DNA of 64,000 nucleotides from Phaeodactylum tricornutum CCAP 1055/1 (lineage: Eukaryota > Bacillariophyta > Bacillariophyceae > Surirellales > Neidiaceae), in NCBI RefSeq assembly GCF_000150955.2, contig NC_011676.1:702419-766418 (forward strand). The letters run 5' to 3'. The notes below the pieces were generated by a model. That model saw nothing but the letters and a program-made list of their open reading frames with translations. It ran no database searches and had not been told where the DNA came from. Every line of letters begins with the position of its first letter. The stretch's first letter is position 1. The position numbers were made by a program, and so were the translations under genes. Positions 17,182 to 27,001 of this stretch are shown here, one piece after another.

Positions 17182-18830
17182 ATGGCCCATTGGACACCGT
17201 TCGTTTGCTCCTTTCTTGTCCCACTAGGCCGAAAGTTTGGGAGGAGCTTTTACCTTAATCGTCTTTGCCGAATACACACGACACGCGTTGTACCCGAAGC
17301 AACCAGTAGCTGGAGAATGGAGCACAACTCTGAGCCAGGATGGGATGAAACAACCACAATACACGAAGGGCCCTTTACGGTCTGCCCCAAATGTCACGGC
17401 GACGGACATATCGTTCATCAAGCGAGCAAAAAGCAGAAACTTCGTCATAAGAGGGCCCGCACCAATGGCGACTACACCGATACACCTGCCCCACAACGAT
17501 TAGAAACTTGTCGAGAATGTGACTCTTCCGGTCTCGTCCAGTCGGATACAGATCCTCCCGTAGACACAACCTTGCCGGAGATTGCTGTTGTGGGAGGAGG
17601 CCTGGCAGGATTGGCATTGGCTGCAGCATGCCGACACCGCGGAATGAAATATACCGTCTACGAAAGAGATCTCGATTTTCATCAGCGATCGCAAGGGTAC
17701 GGATTGACTATGCAGCAAGCACAAAGGCATTAAAAGGACTGGGCATTCACGATAGCTTAGACAGTGACGGAATTATGTCGACGAAACACGTCGTACATGA
17801 GCCGGACGGTGCGATCGTTGGTGAGTGGGGCTTGCGCAAATGGGGACGATCGGAGAGGGCGAAAAAGCCCAAACGGCAAAATATCCACATTGCGCGTCAA
17901 TCTTTGCGGTGGCAACTCTACAAGGCGGCTGGTGGTCGAACTGCCAATATTGCATGGAATCACCGCCTTCTCCAGTACAAGCAGAGGGTGGATGCTCCTG
18001 GTTGGGAGCTGAAGTTTCAAGTAGATGATCAAATTATAGCACACAAGGCGGACTTGATCGTTGGTGCGGACGGACTCCGATCCCAAGTCCGGCGTTCTCT
18101 GATTGGAGAGGATCGTACGCCGCTACGCTTCTTGGATTGTATTGTTATACTTGGTATCTGTCCGATCGCCGGTATTTCCCTGGAGGGCCAGCAATCCGAT
18201 CTTTTGGATGGGGAAACTGTATTCCAGACAGCCGATGGGGTAACACGGATCTACATTATGCCCTTTACCACCACCGCGTACATGTGGCAATTAAGTTTCC
18301 CTATGGCTGAAGAACAGGCACTTTCACTGAGCTCGAAAGGGCCATCAGCACTCAAAAAGGAAGCGATCCGCCGTTGCCAGTCATGGCATACACCGGTTCC
18401 TGACATTCTCTACTCGACTCCAATCGAACTCGTGTCGGGCTATCCCGTCTACGATCGGGCGTTGCTTACCCCCGAGCTCCTGCAGGAAACAGCATCCGTG
18501 ACACTTGTTGGGGATGCCTGTCATCCCATGTCTCCGTTTAAGGGTCAAGGTGCTAACCAAGCCTTGCTGGATGCCCTAGCACTCGTGCGAAGCATTTACA
18601 AGCACTGCAAGACTGCCGGCTCTTACGATAGCAATTCTTTAGAACGGGCGGTAAAGGAATTCGAGGTTGAAATGCTGGTACGAAGCGCCGTCAAAGTGGA
18701 AGCATCCGCCGAAGCAGCTCGGTTCCTGCACACGGAAATAGCTATTCAAAAGGGCAACGTGACTCGTGGAGCAGCGAGTCGCAGTATACTGATAAAATCG
18801 AACGAAGAGGATACGGCTACGACGGAATGA
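17182..18830 (+). CDS. FAD-dependent monooxygenase with N-terminal half DnaJ zinc finger; apparent frame change
   Basis: Group A flavin monooxygenase (salicylate hydroxylase/kynurenine 3-monooxygenase fold). N-terminal leader MAHWTPFVCSFLVPLGRKFG is hydrophobic then basic. Near residues 67-120 are two DnaJ-type zinc motifs, CPKCHGDG and CRECDSSG, about 45 residues apart. Then come the FAD site (IAVVGGGLAGLALAAACRHR), the DG motif (LIVGADGLRSQVRRSL) and the GD motif (VTLVGDACHPMSPFKGQGAN). The first half is in one frame up to a stop at 17733; the second continues in another frame to 18830, with conserved family sequence YGLTMQQA on one side and KALKGLG on the other. The switch falls at about 17712-17727, beside an AAGC/CAAG-rich stretch where loss of one base (or of a 4-base repeat unit) would explain it. 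This is either a real frameshift, so a recent pseudogene, or a sequence error. An alternative start is the ATG at 17320. Confidence 0.8.
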
Positions 18831-18918
18831 CCCACAACACTTCGAAAAAGAAGTGTTGCTCTGTGCACTAGTAAATCGAAAACTTGGGGAAACGAAATTG
18901 TTTCTCTTAAACAAATTT

Positions 18919-19557
18919 TTACCACAGCTTCCACCATGACTTTTTTGTAGCCTTGACTTTTTCCAAATATCCAATTGGATACCAGCCAACAGAGAGAACG
19001 TCGCCATCGGAATTTCGCGTTCGACAAAGATTGTAATACTGATCCGGACCAACGGCTTCTTCCACAACTTCCACAAGGTCGCCTTTTTTCACGTTTTCCA
19101 AACCGTGGCTACCACCCATACCATACTGTTCTCTCACAACGCAAGTGAAGAGAATTGGTTTGTCCTTAGAGTCAGCCAAGAGCTGAGCACGCTTTTGCAA
19201 GGTTTCCTCGCGCACTTGATTGATCATATCTAATGCCTCTAATTTCTCCGAATATTGCAAATATCTATCAACCAGCAGAAGACTTAACAGCGCCCAACCG
19301 CCTCGAATTAGCCAACTTCCGCTCGTGTTTTTGGCTTCAATCACGGGGCTTCCAATGGCATCTCGAGAAGTGGAAGGCATCACTCGTGGCATGGGAGGTA
19401 AGGGTGAACGCCCTTTGCGAGCCGCCAAAGAATGCGCAATACTCGTCGATATTACCCGAGGTGAGGGAGGTAACGGTTTTTGCGGTTTAGAGGAAATTCT
19501 TCGACACAATGCGAACGCAGTCAGACGAGAGCAGCGTCGTTGGTAGCCAGCCAGCAT
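18919..19557 (-). CDS. Membrane-anchored SH3-like domain protein
   Basis: 212 residues from an ATG. The first 60 residues are rich in Arg, Ser, Pro and Ala without acids, as in an organelle presequence (MLAGYQRRCSRLTAFALCRR). One membrane segment near 80-100 (WLIRGGWALLSLLLVDRYLQ) is followed by a short coiled-coil-like helix (ALDMINQVREETLQKRAQL). The C-terminal 70 residues look like an SH3-like barrel (FTCVVREQYGMGG, KKGDLVEVVEE, VGWYPIGYLEKV). It is probably a mitochondrial or plastid membrane protein facing a soluble compartment with its barrel. No specific family recognised. It converges with the monooxygenase gene, 88 bases away. Confidence 0.65.
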   Translation of the reverse strand: MLAGYQRRCSRLTAFALCRRISSKPQKPLPPSPRVISTSIAHSLAARKGRSPLPPMPRVMPSTSRDAIGSPVIEAKNTSGSWLIRGGWALLSLLLVDRYLQYSEKLEALDMINQVREETLQKRAQLLADSKDKPILFTCVVREQYGMGGSHGLENVKKGDLVEVVEEAVGPDQYYNLCRTRNSDGDVLSVGWYPIGYLEKVKATKKSWWKLW

Positions 19558-20211
19558 AATGATGGTGATCTCCTTCTTCTGATTTAAGACGTGCGAAACT
19601 CTAAAATATAATCAATGAAGACGAGTCGATCTCGTACGGTTTGAATGCAAGAAAGATTTCGATTTGGTATTCGCCATGATTCAAAGTCGACCAGAATGGG
19701 AGAACAACTGTTGATCCAACTCCTGGTAAGGACAACGTCTCACCAGAAGTTCAATCGCCTACTGCTAAAAGCCAAGTCGCTTCCGTCCCACACACAACGA
19801 ATCACAGCCCCACAGTCCCTACGAATATCCAAGAGTACAATGTAGACTCATAATCTTCGTAGTTCATCGTTTTCCTCAACTGTGATCTCCATCGTCGTTT
19901 TGTGTTCTTCAATAACAACAGCATCCAAAAACGAGTCAGCTGGTCGCAGTTTTGAAAAGTACAAACGCCATGTTGTGAAAACTTCACTCGGGAGCTGTGG
20001 ATTCCAGATATTATACGTCCCGTGCCTAATGTAAGTAAAATGTCAAACAAACCAAGCAGGAAACAACTGTAAATGCACTTGACTGAACGATTTTCAAGGA
20101 TTGGATTTGTGATCTCGTAGTTGGTGTCCTGCTCTCAAGAACACAAAGTTTGTTATATCGTTTGCTGCGTTCCCTTCAAAGTCGTTCGGTCGCCAGAATT
20201 CTTTAGTCAAG
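19558..20211. other. Divergent intergenic region
   Basis: 654 bases between two divergent genes; promoter space for both. No gene or repeat seen. Confidence 0.45.
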
Positions 20212-21675
20212 ATGATGACATCGTTTGCGAAACTTTTCAGTATCTTTCTGGCTTTAAATTCAATTTCGACGTATCGGGTTGCTCGGGGCTTCGCTCCGAT
20301 GAGGATTGAAGCACTCTCTTATCATCAGCGAACACCGAGCTCAACAAGAACAGCTTCTATCACTGAGGACTTGTCTCACGAAGAAATCTCCCGCTATTCC
20401 CGCCATTTAGTTTTGTCTGATGTCGGTGTACGCGGCCAGAAAGCACTCAAAAATGCTTCTGTGCTAGTGATTGGAGCCGGAGGTCTCGGTGCCCCGTGTC
20501 TCATGTACTTGGCCGCAGCTGGCATCGGCCATATTGGGATTGTCGACGGCGATGTCGTGGATGAATCTAACTTACAGCGACAAATCATTCACGGGACGAG
20601 CACGGTGGGTCTTTCCAAATGCGAGTCAGCGGCACGGCGTATCCAGGATATCAATCCACACGTGAATGTAAGACAGTACGAGGAAGAGTTTACCTCCGAA
20701 ACGGCACTCCGCATTCTCGGAGATGGGTTCTCCGATAAACGACGGTACGATGTTGTGATAGATGGAAGCGATAATTTTCCAACCAAATATCTCATCAAGT
20801 AAGTGTAAGAAAGTGAGCAGATCGATCTTGTTCTTTTGGATTTTAATTAATTCCAGCACGACTCACACTTTCCTATCAGCGACGCGTGCACCATTACGAA
20901 TACTCCTTGGGTCTATTCTGCTATTTTGGCCTTTGAAGGACAAATGTCCGTCTTTAATTTGGACAACGGACCCGACTACCGTGACTTGTTGCCTACTCCA
21001 CCACCACCAGGAGACGTTCCCTCCTGTGCCGAGGGAGGAGTGTTGGGTGTTTTACCGGGTACCATGGGATGTCTGCAGGCGACTGAGGTAATAAAAATTG
21101 TTCTTGGTCGAACGGAGGGGTGCATGTCGGGACGCGTACTGATTTTTGATGCCATGCGTATGAAGTTTAGCGAAGTGGGGTTGAAGCGAGAGACCGATCG
21201 AGAGAATATAACTGCTTTAATTGATTACAAAGGATTTTGTGGTGGTCCACAGGCAAAATCGGAACAAGCAAAAGGGCTCATGAATGCCAACGGTCGTACT
21301 ATGGACGAAGCAGAATCGGGTATCGAGGCGTCTTCAACCGGTGACAGTCCCTCATTCCACAACATAGACCCTCAAAAAGCCTTGGCGAAGTTAAGTAGTG
21401 GTTGGTCGCCATGGGTGGTGGACGTGCGATTGCAAACAGAAAACGACATAGTGGCCTTACCATTTACCGATCGAGTCGTACCGCACAGAACAATACGAGT
21501 CAAAGACATCCCAGAGGATGGTGACGTGTTGGTGTATTGCAAAGCGGGTATTCGCGGCAAGAAAGCTTGCTCAAGCCTTGTTGAACAAGGCGTGGACCCG
21601 GGCCGATTGTTCAATCTAGACGGAGGCATCATGAAATGGCAGAAGGAATTGGATCCATCTATGCCACGCTATTGA
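20212..21675 (+). CDS. Cyanobacterial-type MoeB/ThiF E1-like enzyme with rhodanese domain, plastid-type leader
   Basis: Two exons, 20212-20798 and 20880-21675, joined across an 81-nt intron (ATCAA|GTAAGT ... TATCAG|CGAC), 460 residues. The E1 domain adenylates the C-terminus of a ubiquitin-fold sulfur carrier (MoaD, ThiS or Urm1); the rhodanese domain then supplies sulfur. Seen: ISRYSRHLVLSDVG, nucleotide site VLVIGAGGLGAPCLMYLAAA, DESNLQRQIIHG, DGSDNFPTKYLIND, crossover region PSCAEGGVLGVLPGTMGC, and rhodanese loop VYCKAGIRGKKACSSL with its catalytic Cys. The zinc cysteine pairs of human MOCS3 are absent (YRD replaces CYRC), and the stretch YRDLLPTPPPPGDVPSCAEG is like cyanobacterial MoeB-rhodanese proteins. 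The leader (MMTSFAKLFSIFLALNSIST...ARG) is followed by FAPMR, a diatom plastid cleavage motif. Enzyme class is firm; plastid site and the carrier partner are inferred. Confidence 0.88.
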
Positions 21676-22114
21676 ATACTCGTAGGTACTTTGCTTCCTC
21701 CGAACGAAAATTCGACGATTCACTTATGACTTGATTTTGCTATATCTTGGCGAAAAGCCATTACAGTAACACTTTCAAAAGAACATATCTGGCTTGGATA
21801 GAGCAGCTATACTGCTAGTGCTTCAAAATTGTCTTTTTCGTTTCGTCTGTCCGTCGCCTACGTTTCAATAGTATTGCACCAAAGCGCACGCCGGGAGTGA
21901 TGTCGTCACTCGTTTGCACGGCCATCATCGTTCAGTCTCTTGTCATTACTTTCGTGACCAGCAAGTACCGACGCGGAGTATCTAGCACACGAATAGAAAA
22001 GGCCAACATCTACGAGATCCGTCTTCTGGAACGAAGATTCACCGACAACGTCATTTCAACCTTCCCGACTGAGTCTCCTTTGTCTTCCTCGACCTAGCCA
22101 CGAAAACTGATACA
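21676..22114. other. Intergenic region with small upstream open frame
   Basis: 439 bases between two plus-strand genes. A 65-codon open frame from the ATG at 21900 to 22097 (MSSLVCTAIIVQSLVITF...) starts with signal-like sequence but has no other support; it could be a leader open frame of the TLC gene. Confidence 0.35.
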
Positions 22115-23032
22115 ATGTGCAAATCCGATGCAACAACGATCACGCGCAAGCCACTACAGTTCCTTTTTTCATTGGACTCATTCTCCTCCAAAGATGGCTA
22201 TCCCCCGTCGTACATGTCCTTCGCCTTAACGTGCGCTTTAGTGGTCGGGTTTCTGGTTGGGACGGAATTGATTGCCCGTGAGATCTTATTTTCTTTCAAA
22301 GAGAGTCATCCGCTTCTGGCGGTGGAAGTCAACCGTCTCATTCTTGCCCGTCACATTGGTGTCGACACGCTCAGTTGTGGAATCTGTGCCTGGCTTGGAT
22401 GGAATGCTCGACACTTGTGTTCTGGTATTTTCAGCGCAGTACGCGGCGATACTAGCCACGTCCCCGTCGCAGCCTTTGATGCCCGCATGTTCACATATCA
22501 TCCGGCAGGCTTCCGAATATCGCTCTTTTTCTTTGCCTACCAAATCAAGAATCTTTACGATACGATTGCTTGGAATGATGGACCAGAGTTTATTTTTCAT
22601 CACATCTTTAGCTTGATAACAGCCTGGGGTGCTTTGTATCCTTCGAGTGGACACATCTATACCATCTTCTTCTTTGGTTTGAGCGAAATCTCGACGGCCG
22701 TTCTCTGTTTATTGGCCAACTTTGACGACATTCACGGTGTGCCTGGTCTCGGCGAAGCCTTTCCCATCATAAAGGTTGCCGTTGGTGCCGCCTTTGTGGT
22801 ACTCTTTATTCTCTGCCGTTGCATTCTATGGCCCATCTTTTCTTATTACTTTTGTCGGGACGTTCTAACGGCTCTGCGGGCCACACCGAACGATCCTCGC
22901 ACGAATGCACGCAGAGGTTGGCTCAAATTCTTTTTGGTAGCCTTGTCCGGCCTTTCCGTCTTGCAAGTGGCTTGGTTGGGTCAAATTTTTGTCATTGCAC
23001 AAGAAGAATTGGGCAAGGCAGGATTCTTGTAG
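22115..23032 (+). CDS. TLC-domain membrane protein
   Basis: 305 residues, six or more hydrophobic segments from residue 30 on. The TLC (TRAM/LAG1/CLN8) domain is shown by residues near 150-180: FFFAYQIKNLYDTI, then PEFIFHHIFSLITAWGAL with the paired His that marks the family, followed by GLSEISTAVLCLL. TLC proteins act in ER lipid metabolism or membrane sensing; ceramide synthases carry a longer Lag1 motif that I do not see, so this is more like the TLCD/TMEM56 branch. Substrate unknown. Start at the ATG 22115; an inner Met (MSFALT) is possible. Confidence 0.82.
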   Translation: MCKSDATTITRKPLQFLFSLDSFSSKDGYPPSYMSFALTCALVVGFLVGTELIAREILFSFKESHPLLAVEVNRLILARHIGVDTLSCGICAWLGWNARHLCSGIFSAVRGDTSHVPVAAFDARMFTYHPAGFRISLFFFAYQIKNLYDTIAWNDGPEFIFHHIFSLITAWGALYPSSGHIYTIFFFGLSEISTAVLCLLANFDDIHGVPGLGEAFPIIKVAVGAAFVVLFILCRCILWPIFSYYFCRDVLTALRATPNDPRTNARRGWLKFFLVALSGLSVLQVAWLGQIFVIAQEELGKAGFL

Positions 23033-23200
23033 GACGAAAAGAAGATCGCACGTGAAATACATCGGTTTGCTTTGGAGTTGGAATGAAATTTATCCCTTTT
23101 GCTAATCATATGCGCATTGCTGCAGCCGTTTTGCATTTATTTAAATTACATACATAGGAGGTCAAAAGACGACAGAGAATAGATGCGTAAACTTGAGCCC

Positions 23201-24040
23201 TTACACAAGGCGAATGATGTGCTCGAGGACCGTACTGACAAAGGCATCGGGCGAATCCAAGTAACAAGGGTGTCGACCCGGAAGCTCCACGACTTTGGCA
23301 TCCATAATTTGTTTCAGTCTACTTGACGAAATTTTTCCTCCTTTGTCTTGGTCTCCGTGGACGGCCAGGACCATGAGTCGTGACATGGAAGACCTCCAAG
23401 TGGTCAAGAGTTGGTCGGGTGCGGTCATTACACTTCCAGAAGCCACAGGTACCCAGCCTTTCGTAAAATTCAACAAAGCTGAGGAATCTGGATTGGCAGC
23501 TCCCAACCAGTCTACCATTGTAAAGCCTGAGGCCGATGGTGTGACAATGGCCGATACGGGCAGCCGAAGGCGACCTTTGTTCTCAAGGTCGGTAAGTATT
23601 GCTTGCAGTTCCGTATGCGTTGCTCGAACGCTCAAATCCAAGGCCGTCACGGACAAATCGTCCTGACCGCAAAAGCTTCCCAGAATTCCACTCGTTCTCC
23701 AATCTTCCTTAGTGAATTTTGATCCATGCAAGAGCACGAGATCATTTTTCGTTCCGGGGCAATGGTAGTAGGGTATGCTTCCCACAGAACTCTGTAGCAA
23801 TTCAATGTTATTTTTATTTGTTTGGGAAGTTCCAAGTCTTAAGGATTGTTTGTCTTGGGACTCGCTGCTGGGTGACGTTGTCAGTGACGGAAGTCTAGAT
23901 AAGTAACGAGCACACGAAAGGATTGCCGCGAATACAAGAAGGATTCCTACACATTTGTTGCTGAACACTGAACTTGTCGAGCTTGGCTTGTTGCCCCTCA
24001 TGCTTCTTCGAGATGGGGTATTTGATTGAATGCGTGCCAT
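23201..24040 (-). CDS. ABHD14-like alpha/beta hydrolase, membrane anchored
   Basis: 279 residues from the ATG at 24040. One membrane segment near residues 27-43 (VGILLVFAAILSCARYL) makes it a type II membrane protein. The hydrolase fold follows: LVLLHGSKFTKEDWRTSG (oxyanion strand), nucleophile elbow IVTPSASGFTMVDWLG, acid strand VLAVHGDQDKGG and final His in LPGRHPCYLD. The elbow is SPSLSG-like rather than GXSXG, as in the ABHD14 (CCG1-interacting factor B) family. ABHD14B has been reported to act as a lysine deacetylase in animals; activity here is unknown. Catalytic Ser, Asp and His all appear present. Confidence 0.78.
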   Translation of the reverse strand: MARIQSNTPSRRSMRGNKPSSTSSVFSNKCVGILLVFAAILSCARYLSRLPSLTTSPSSESQDKQSLRLGTSQTNKNNIELLQSSVGSIPYYHCPGTKNDLVLLHGSKFTKEDWRTSGILGSFCGQDDLSVTALDLSVRATHTELQAILTDLENKGRLRLPVSAIVTPSASGFTMVDWLGAANPDSSALLNFTKGWVPVASGSVMTAPDQLLTTWRSSMSRLMVLAVHGDQDKGGKISSSRLKQIMDAKVVELPGRHPCYLDSPDAFVSTVLEHIIRLV

Positions 24041-24709
24041 TTCCCACCTACACAACTTGCGGTGCTGGAGACATCTTCCCCATGGAAAGATTGTCCACGC
24101 TTTAGAGTAGATCGCGTGTTGCTCGAGGGTTCTATTTTTTTTTCACGGTTACGTTACTGCTGATGACAACCGTTCTTTGAAACAGTTTTCATTAACTGCA
24201 CGATGACGGTCGGCCTCTCCCATTTAGCGTCACTTTTCCGAACTGTCCGGTCCGTCGTCCAAGAAAACCCCTATGTCATGATTCTGTCATGTTTACGTTA
24301 AACAAAAATTCGTGTGCTCGAGCAAATCATAGTATATTTTGTATTTACAATTAGCCCTTCTTGGTAACAATAAATTACACCAGTGACCTTTTGCAATTCT
24401 TGTACGATTCTACTTGGTTTTACAGTTAGCTGTAGTTTTCTAGACCTGACTCGGAGCCAGCAAACAGTTTTAGGTTGCTAAGTACTTACGAGTACAACAC
24501 GTGTCTGATCCTCACAGCTGATGCGTTCAAGTGAATCAATGATTCACAGTCAATACATGATATATCCTATCGAGCATTATGTGGGATTTACAGTAAACAG
24601 AGGATTATATGAGGTGCGTAGACTCCCATCGGAACACTTTGAAAACGCATGACGAGTCAGCGCTGGTAGTCGATAGAATTGTTTATGTAAAAAGTTGTCA
24701 CGATTTGAT
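24041..24709. other. Intergenic spacer
   Basis: About 670 bases between two minus-strand genes; AT-rich, no gene or repeat seen. Confidence 0.45.
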
Positions 24710-27001
24710 CTAGAAGCATCTGGAGCAGCAGCTGCACGTGATCTCAGAAGCACAATCGGACGAGAAGAACTGCAGATATGTGGGATGATCAATCCGTTTT
24801 GTGTCCATGACGAGACAAGGCGGCTCAAGGGATCCTGTAAAGGTATTGTCGTGTAGACGAGCTTGTACGAGATCGGGCATACTGGTAAGTGCGAGTCCCG
24901 GCGCCAGACCAGTAAACGCATTGGTATCCAGCTGCAAGATAATCAGATTGGTCAACTGAGACAAAGAAAGAGGAAGGGATCCCGATAGATTGTTGTGGTC
25001 TAGATCAATCGCAACAATCGTCGAGATGTTGAAAAGACTTTCAGGAAGCGTGCCGGTCAAGTCATTGTTGTCTAAATCAAGAATTTCAAGATTCGACCAC
25101 GAAGAGATTGAGTCGGGGATTACACCGCTAATCTGGTTTTTATCCAAGGAAATTTGCTTCATGTGCTTCAACGTGAAGAGCTCGTCGATCATTTCACCAA
25201 CAAGATTGTTTTCAACAAGTCGTAGTTTGGTTGCCAAATTTAGATCGTTGCACGAGACCCCGAACCAAGTGCACTCGTGAGCCTCGGTTAACCACCGAGT
25301 AGCGTTCACGCATGTGGAGGTTCCCACGTCGCGAGGAGAAACTCCGTCTCGGCAGCGGTCCCATTCAACGCCAGTCATAGAAAAGTAAAACAAAGCAAAA
25401 ACGTATCGCTGTTGTGTTCGTTCTTTGTGCTCGGGACAAACCAAGTGGCCATCAATAATATCCAACCAAGTTCTGGCCATGTATTGGAAGTTGGGCGGAG
25501 TCACCAGGAGATCTCTTTCCGAAATTTCGCTTAAAACTTCAATTAGCGCTTCAGAGCGCTCCGTTTCCGTCATTTTGCATTTCAACATGATGGCATCACC
25601 GCGGTTGATCGTTGGAGGCACAAGGATAGTAGGGGCAGGAGATAGAATGGGACTCGCTGTAGGTGTAGAAAGTTCACCAAGATCTGTGCTCACTGTAGGT
25701 GCAGAGGTTACCGACGAGGGCGACGGGGCGGCAGTAAATTCTTCGCAGCACGCCAGAATCACTCCATCGTTTCTTGGACAGCACGCGCCAGTCAAGTTTA
25801 AGGCGTCGCAAGTGGGATTGTTTTCGCACTGCGCTTCCGGTTGCGTGGGTTCACGATCACAACAGTCCAAAAAGATATCGTCCGTGGTAGGACAGCAAAA
25901 ACCAGTCAAGTTTAAAGCCGCGCAAACCGAATTGGTCGCACATGTTGAGCTATCCACGTCTGCGCTACTTGGGGAGAATGTCGGAAACACGGTAGGTGAA
26001 GTTGTAGTAGCCACAGGCGTCAAAGTAGGACCAACGACGTTCACGCTCACCGGCGCCGGTGTTACTGGGTCCGGCAATGGCAGTCCAGCAATAGGTGGGG
26101 CTACTAATTCCGTAGATGGCGCAATCGTTGGAGCTGGGGTAGGACCAACGACGTTCACGCTCACCGGTGCCGGTGTTACTGGGTCCGGCAATGGCAATCC
26201 AGCAATAGGTGGGGCTACTAATTCCGTAGATGGCGCAATCGTTGGAGCTGGGGTAGGACCAACGACGTTCACGCTCACCGGCGCCGGTGTTACTGGGTCC
26301 GGCAATGGCAGTCCAGCAATAGGTGGGGCTACCAATTCCGTAGATGGCGCAATCGTTGGAGCTGGTGTAGGACCAACGACGTTCACGCTCACCGGCGCTG
26401 GCGTTGCTGGTTCCGGCAATGGCAATCCAGCAATAGGTGGGGCTACTAATCCTGTAGATGGCGCAATGGTTGGAGCTGGGGTAGGATCAATGACATTCAC
26501 ACTCACTGGTGCCGGTGTTCCTGGCTCCGGCAATGGTAGTCCGGCGATCGGCACGGATCCAGCATCCATTGTCGGCGCTATCGTAGGGGCCGAGACGGGA
26601 GCGGTGGTCGGGTCCATACTCATAGATGTGGAATCCTGCAGAAAGCGCGACATTTCTTCGTCAGCCTGCAAGAGCAGATTCCAGGCAAGAAAGCTATCTT
26701 GCGGCTCCGGTCCAAAGACCTCAAGCCGTGCGCGTCTTGCCTGGGCGTCGTTGGGATGCTGCGGAACCGAGGCGGTCGGCGCAATCCATTTCTTGTCCTC
26801 TTCCGTTGCGTCGTTCGATTCCAGATCTTGGACATGGATGATGGGAGAGGATGCGGTGCGGCGTAGACGATTCGTTCGTCGCATCGCCAGCAGCGACTCT
26901 GGCATTTTTTGGGCTTGCACTGACAGTGAATCACACGAGAGCGAGACAAACAGAATCGGTAGCCAAAGCGCCGTCGCGTAAACAATCAATTGGTCACGCA
27001 T
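24710..27001 (-). CDS. Secreted leucine-rich-repeat protein with Pro-rich tandem repeats
   Basis: 763 residues from the ATG at 27001. N-terminal signal peptide (MRDQLIVYATALWLPILFVS). Residues 150-330 contain five 38-residue Pro-rich units (IAGLPLPDPVTPAPVSVNV as core), encoded by a 114-bp tandem array. Two Cys modules follow (ALNLTGFCCPTTDDIFLDCC and ALNLTGACCPRNDGVILACC), then an LRR cap with QRYVFALFYFSMTG and CTWFGVSC, as in plant-type LRR N-terminal caps, and about five LRRs (NLEILDLDNNDLTGTLPESL). It ends in a Cys-rich tail. The build suggests a cell-wall or surface protein with a flexible stalk. No kinase or C-terminal membrane anchor is present. The plus strand through the array is also open but is a shadow. 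Confidence 0.85.
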   Translation of the reverse strand: MRDQLIVYATALWLPILFVSLSCDSLSVQAQKMPESLLAMRRTNRLRRTASSPIIHVQDLESNDATEEDKKWIAPTASVPQHPNDAQARRARLEVFGPEPQDSFLAWNLLLQADEEMSRFLQDSTSMSMDPTTAPVSAPTIAPTMDAGSVPIAGLPLPEPGTPAPVSVNVIDPTPAPTIAPSTGLVAPPIAGLPLPEPATPAPVSVNVVGPTPAPTIAPSTELVAPPIAGLPLPDPVTPAPVSVNVVGPTPAPTIAPSTELVAPPIAGLPLPDPVTPAPVSVNVVGPTPAPTIAPSTELVAPPIAGLPLPDPVTPAPVSVNVVGPTLTPVATTTSPTVFPTFSPSSADVDSSTCATNSVCAALNLTGFCCPTTDDIFLDCCDREPTQPEAQCENNPTCDALNLTGACCPRNDGVILACCEEFTAAPSPSSVTSAPTVSTDLGELSTPTASPILSPAPTILVPPTINRGDAIMLKCKMTETERSEALIEVLSEISERDLLVTPPNFQYMARTWLDIIDGHLVCPEHKERTQQRYVFALFYFSMTGVEWDRCRDGVSPRDVGTSTCVNATRWLTEAHECTWFGVSCNDLNLATKLRLVENNLVGEMIDELFTLKHMKQISLDKNQISGVIPDSISSWSNLEILDLDNNDLTGTLPESLFNISTIVAIDLDHNNLSGSLPLSLSQLTNLIILQLDTNAFTGLAPGLALTSMPDLVQARLHDNTFTGSLEPPCLVMDTKRIDHPTYLQFFSSDCASEITCSCCSRCF
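26025..26560 (+). repeat. 114-bp tandem repeat array (about 4.7 units)
   Basis: Units begin at 26025, 26139, 26253, 26367 and 26481, exactly 114 bases apart, each starting GTAGGA(C/T)CAA. Units 1-3 differ by a few bases only; unit 5 is most diverged and runs out near 26560. The period is a multiple of three, so copy number can change without breaking the frame of the LRR protein it encodes on the minus strand. Confidence 0.95.

Noticed and set aside
25425-26981. 518-codon open frame on the plus strand, Gly/Ala/Val-rich with repeats
   Set aside because: It is the antisense of the Pro-rich repeat array and Cys modules of the LRR gene; the minus strand has signal peptide and LRRs, the plus frame has no recognisable domain and a non-ATG start.
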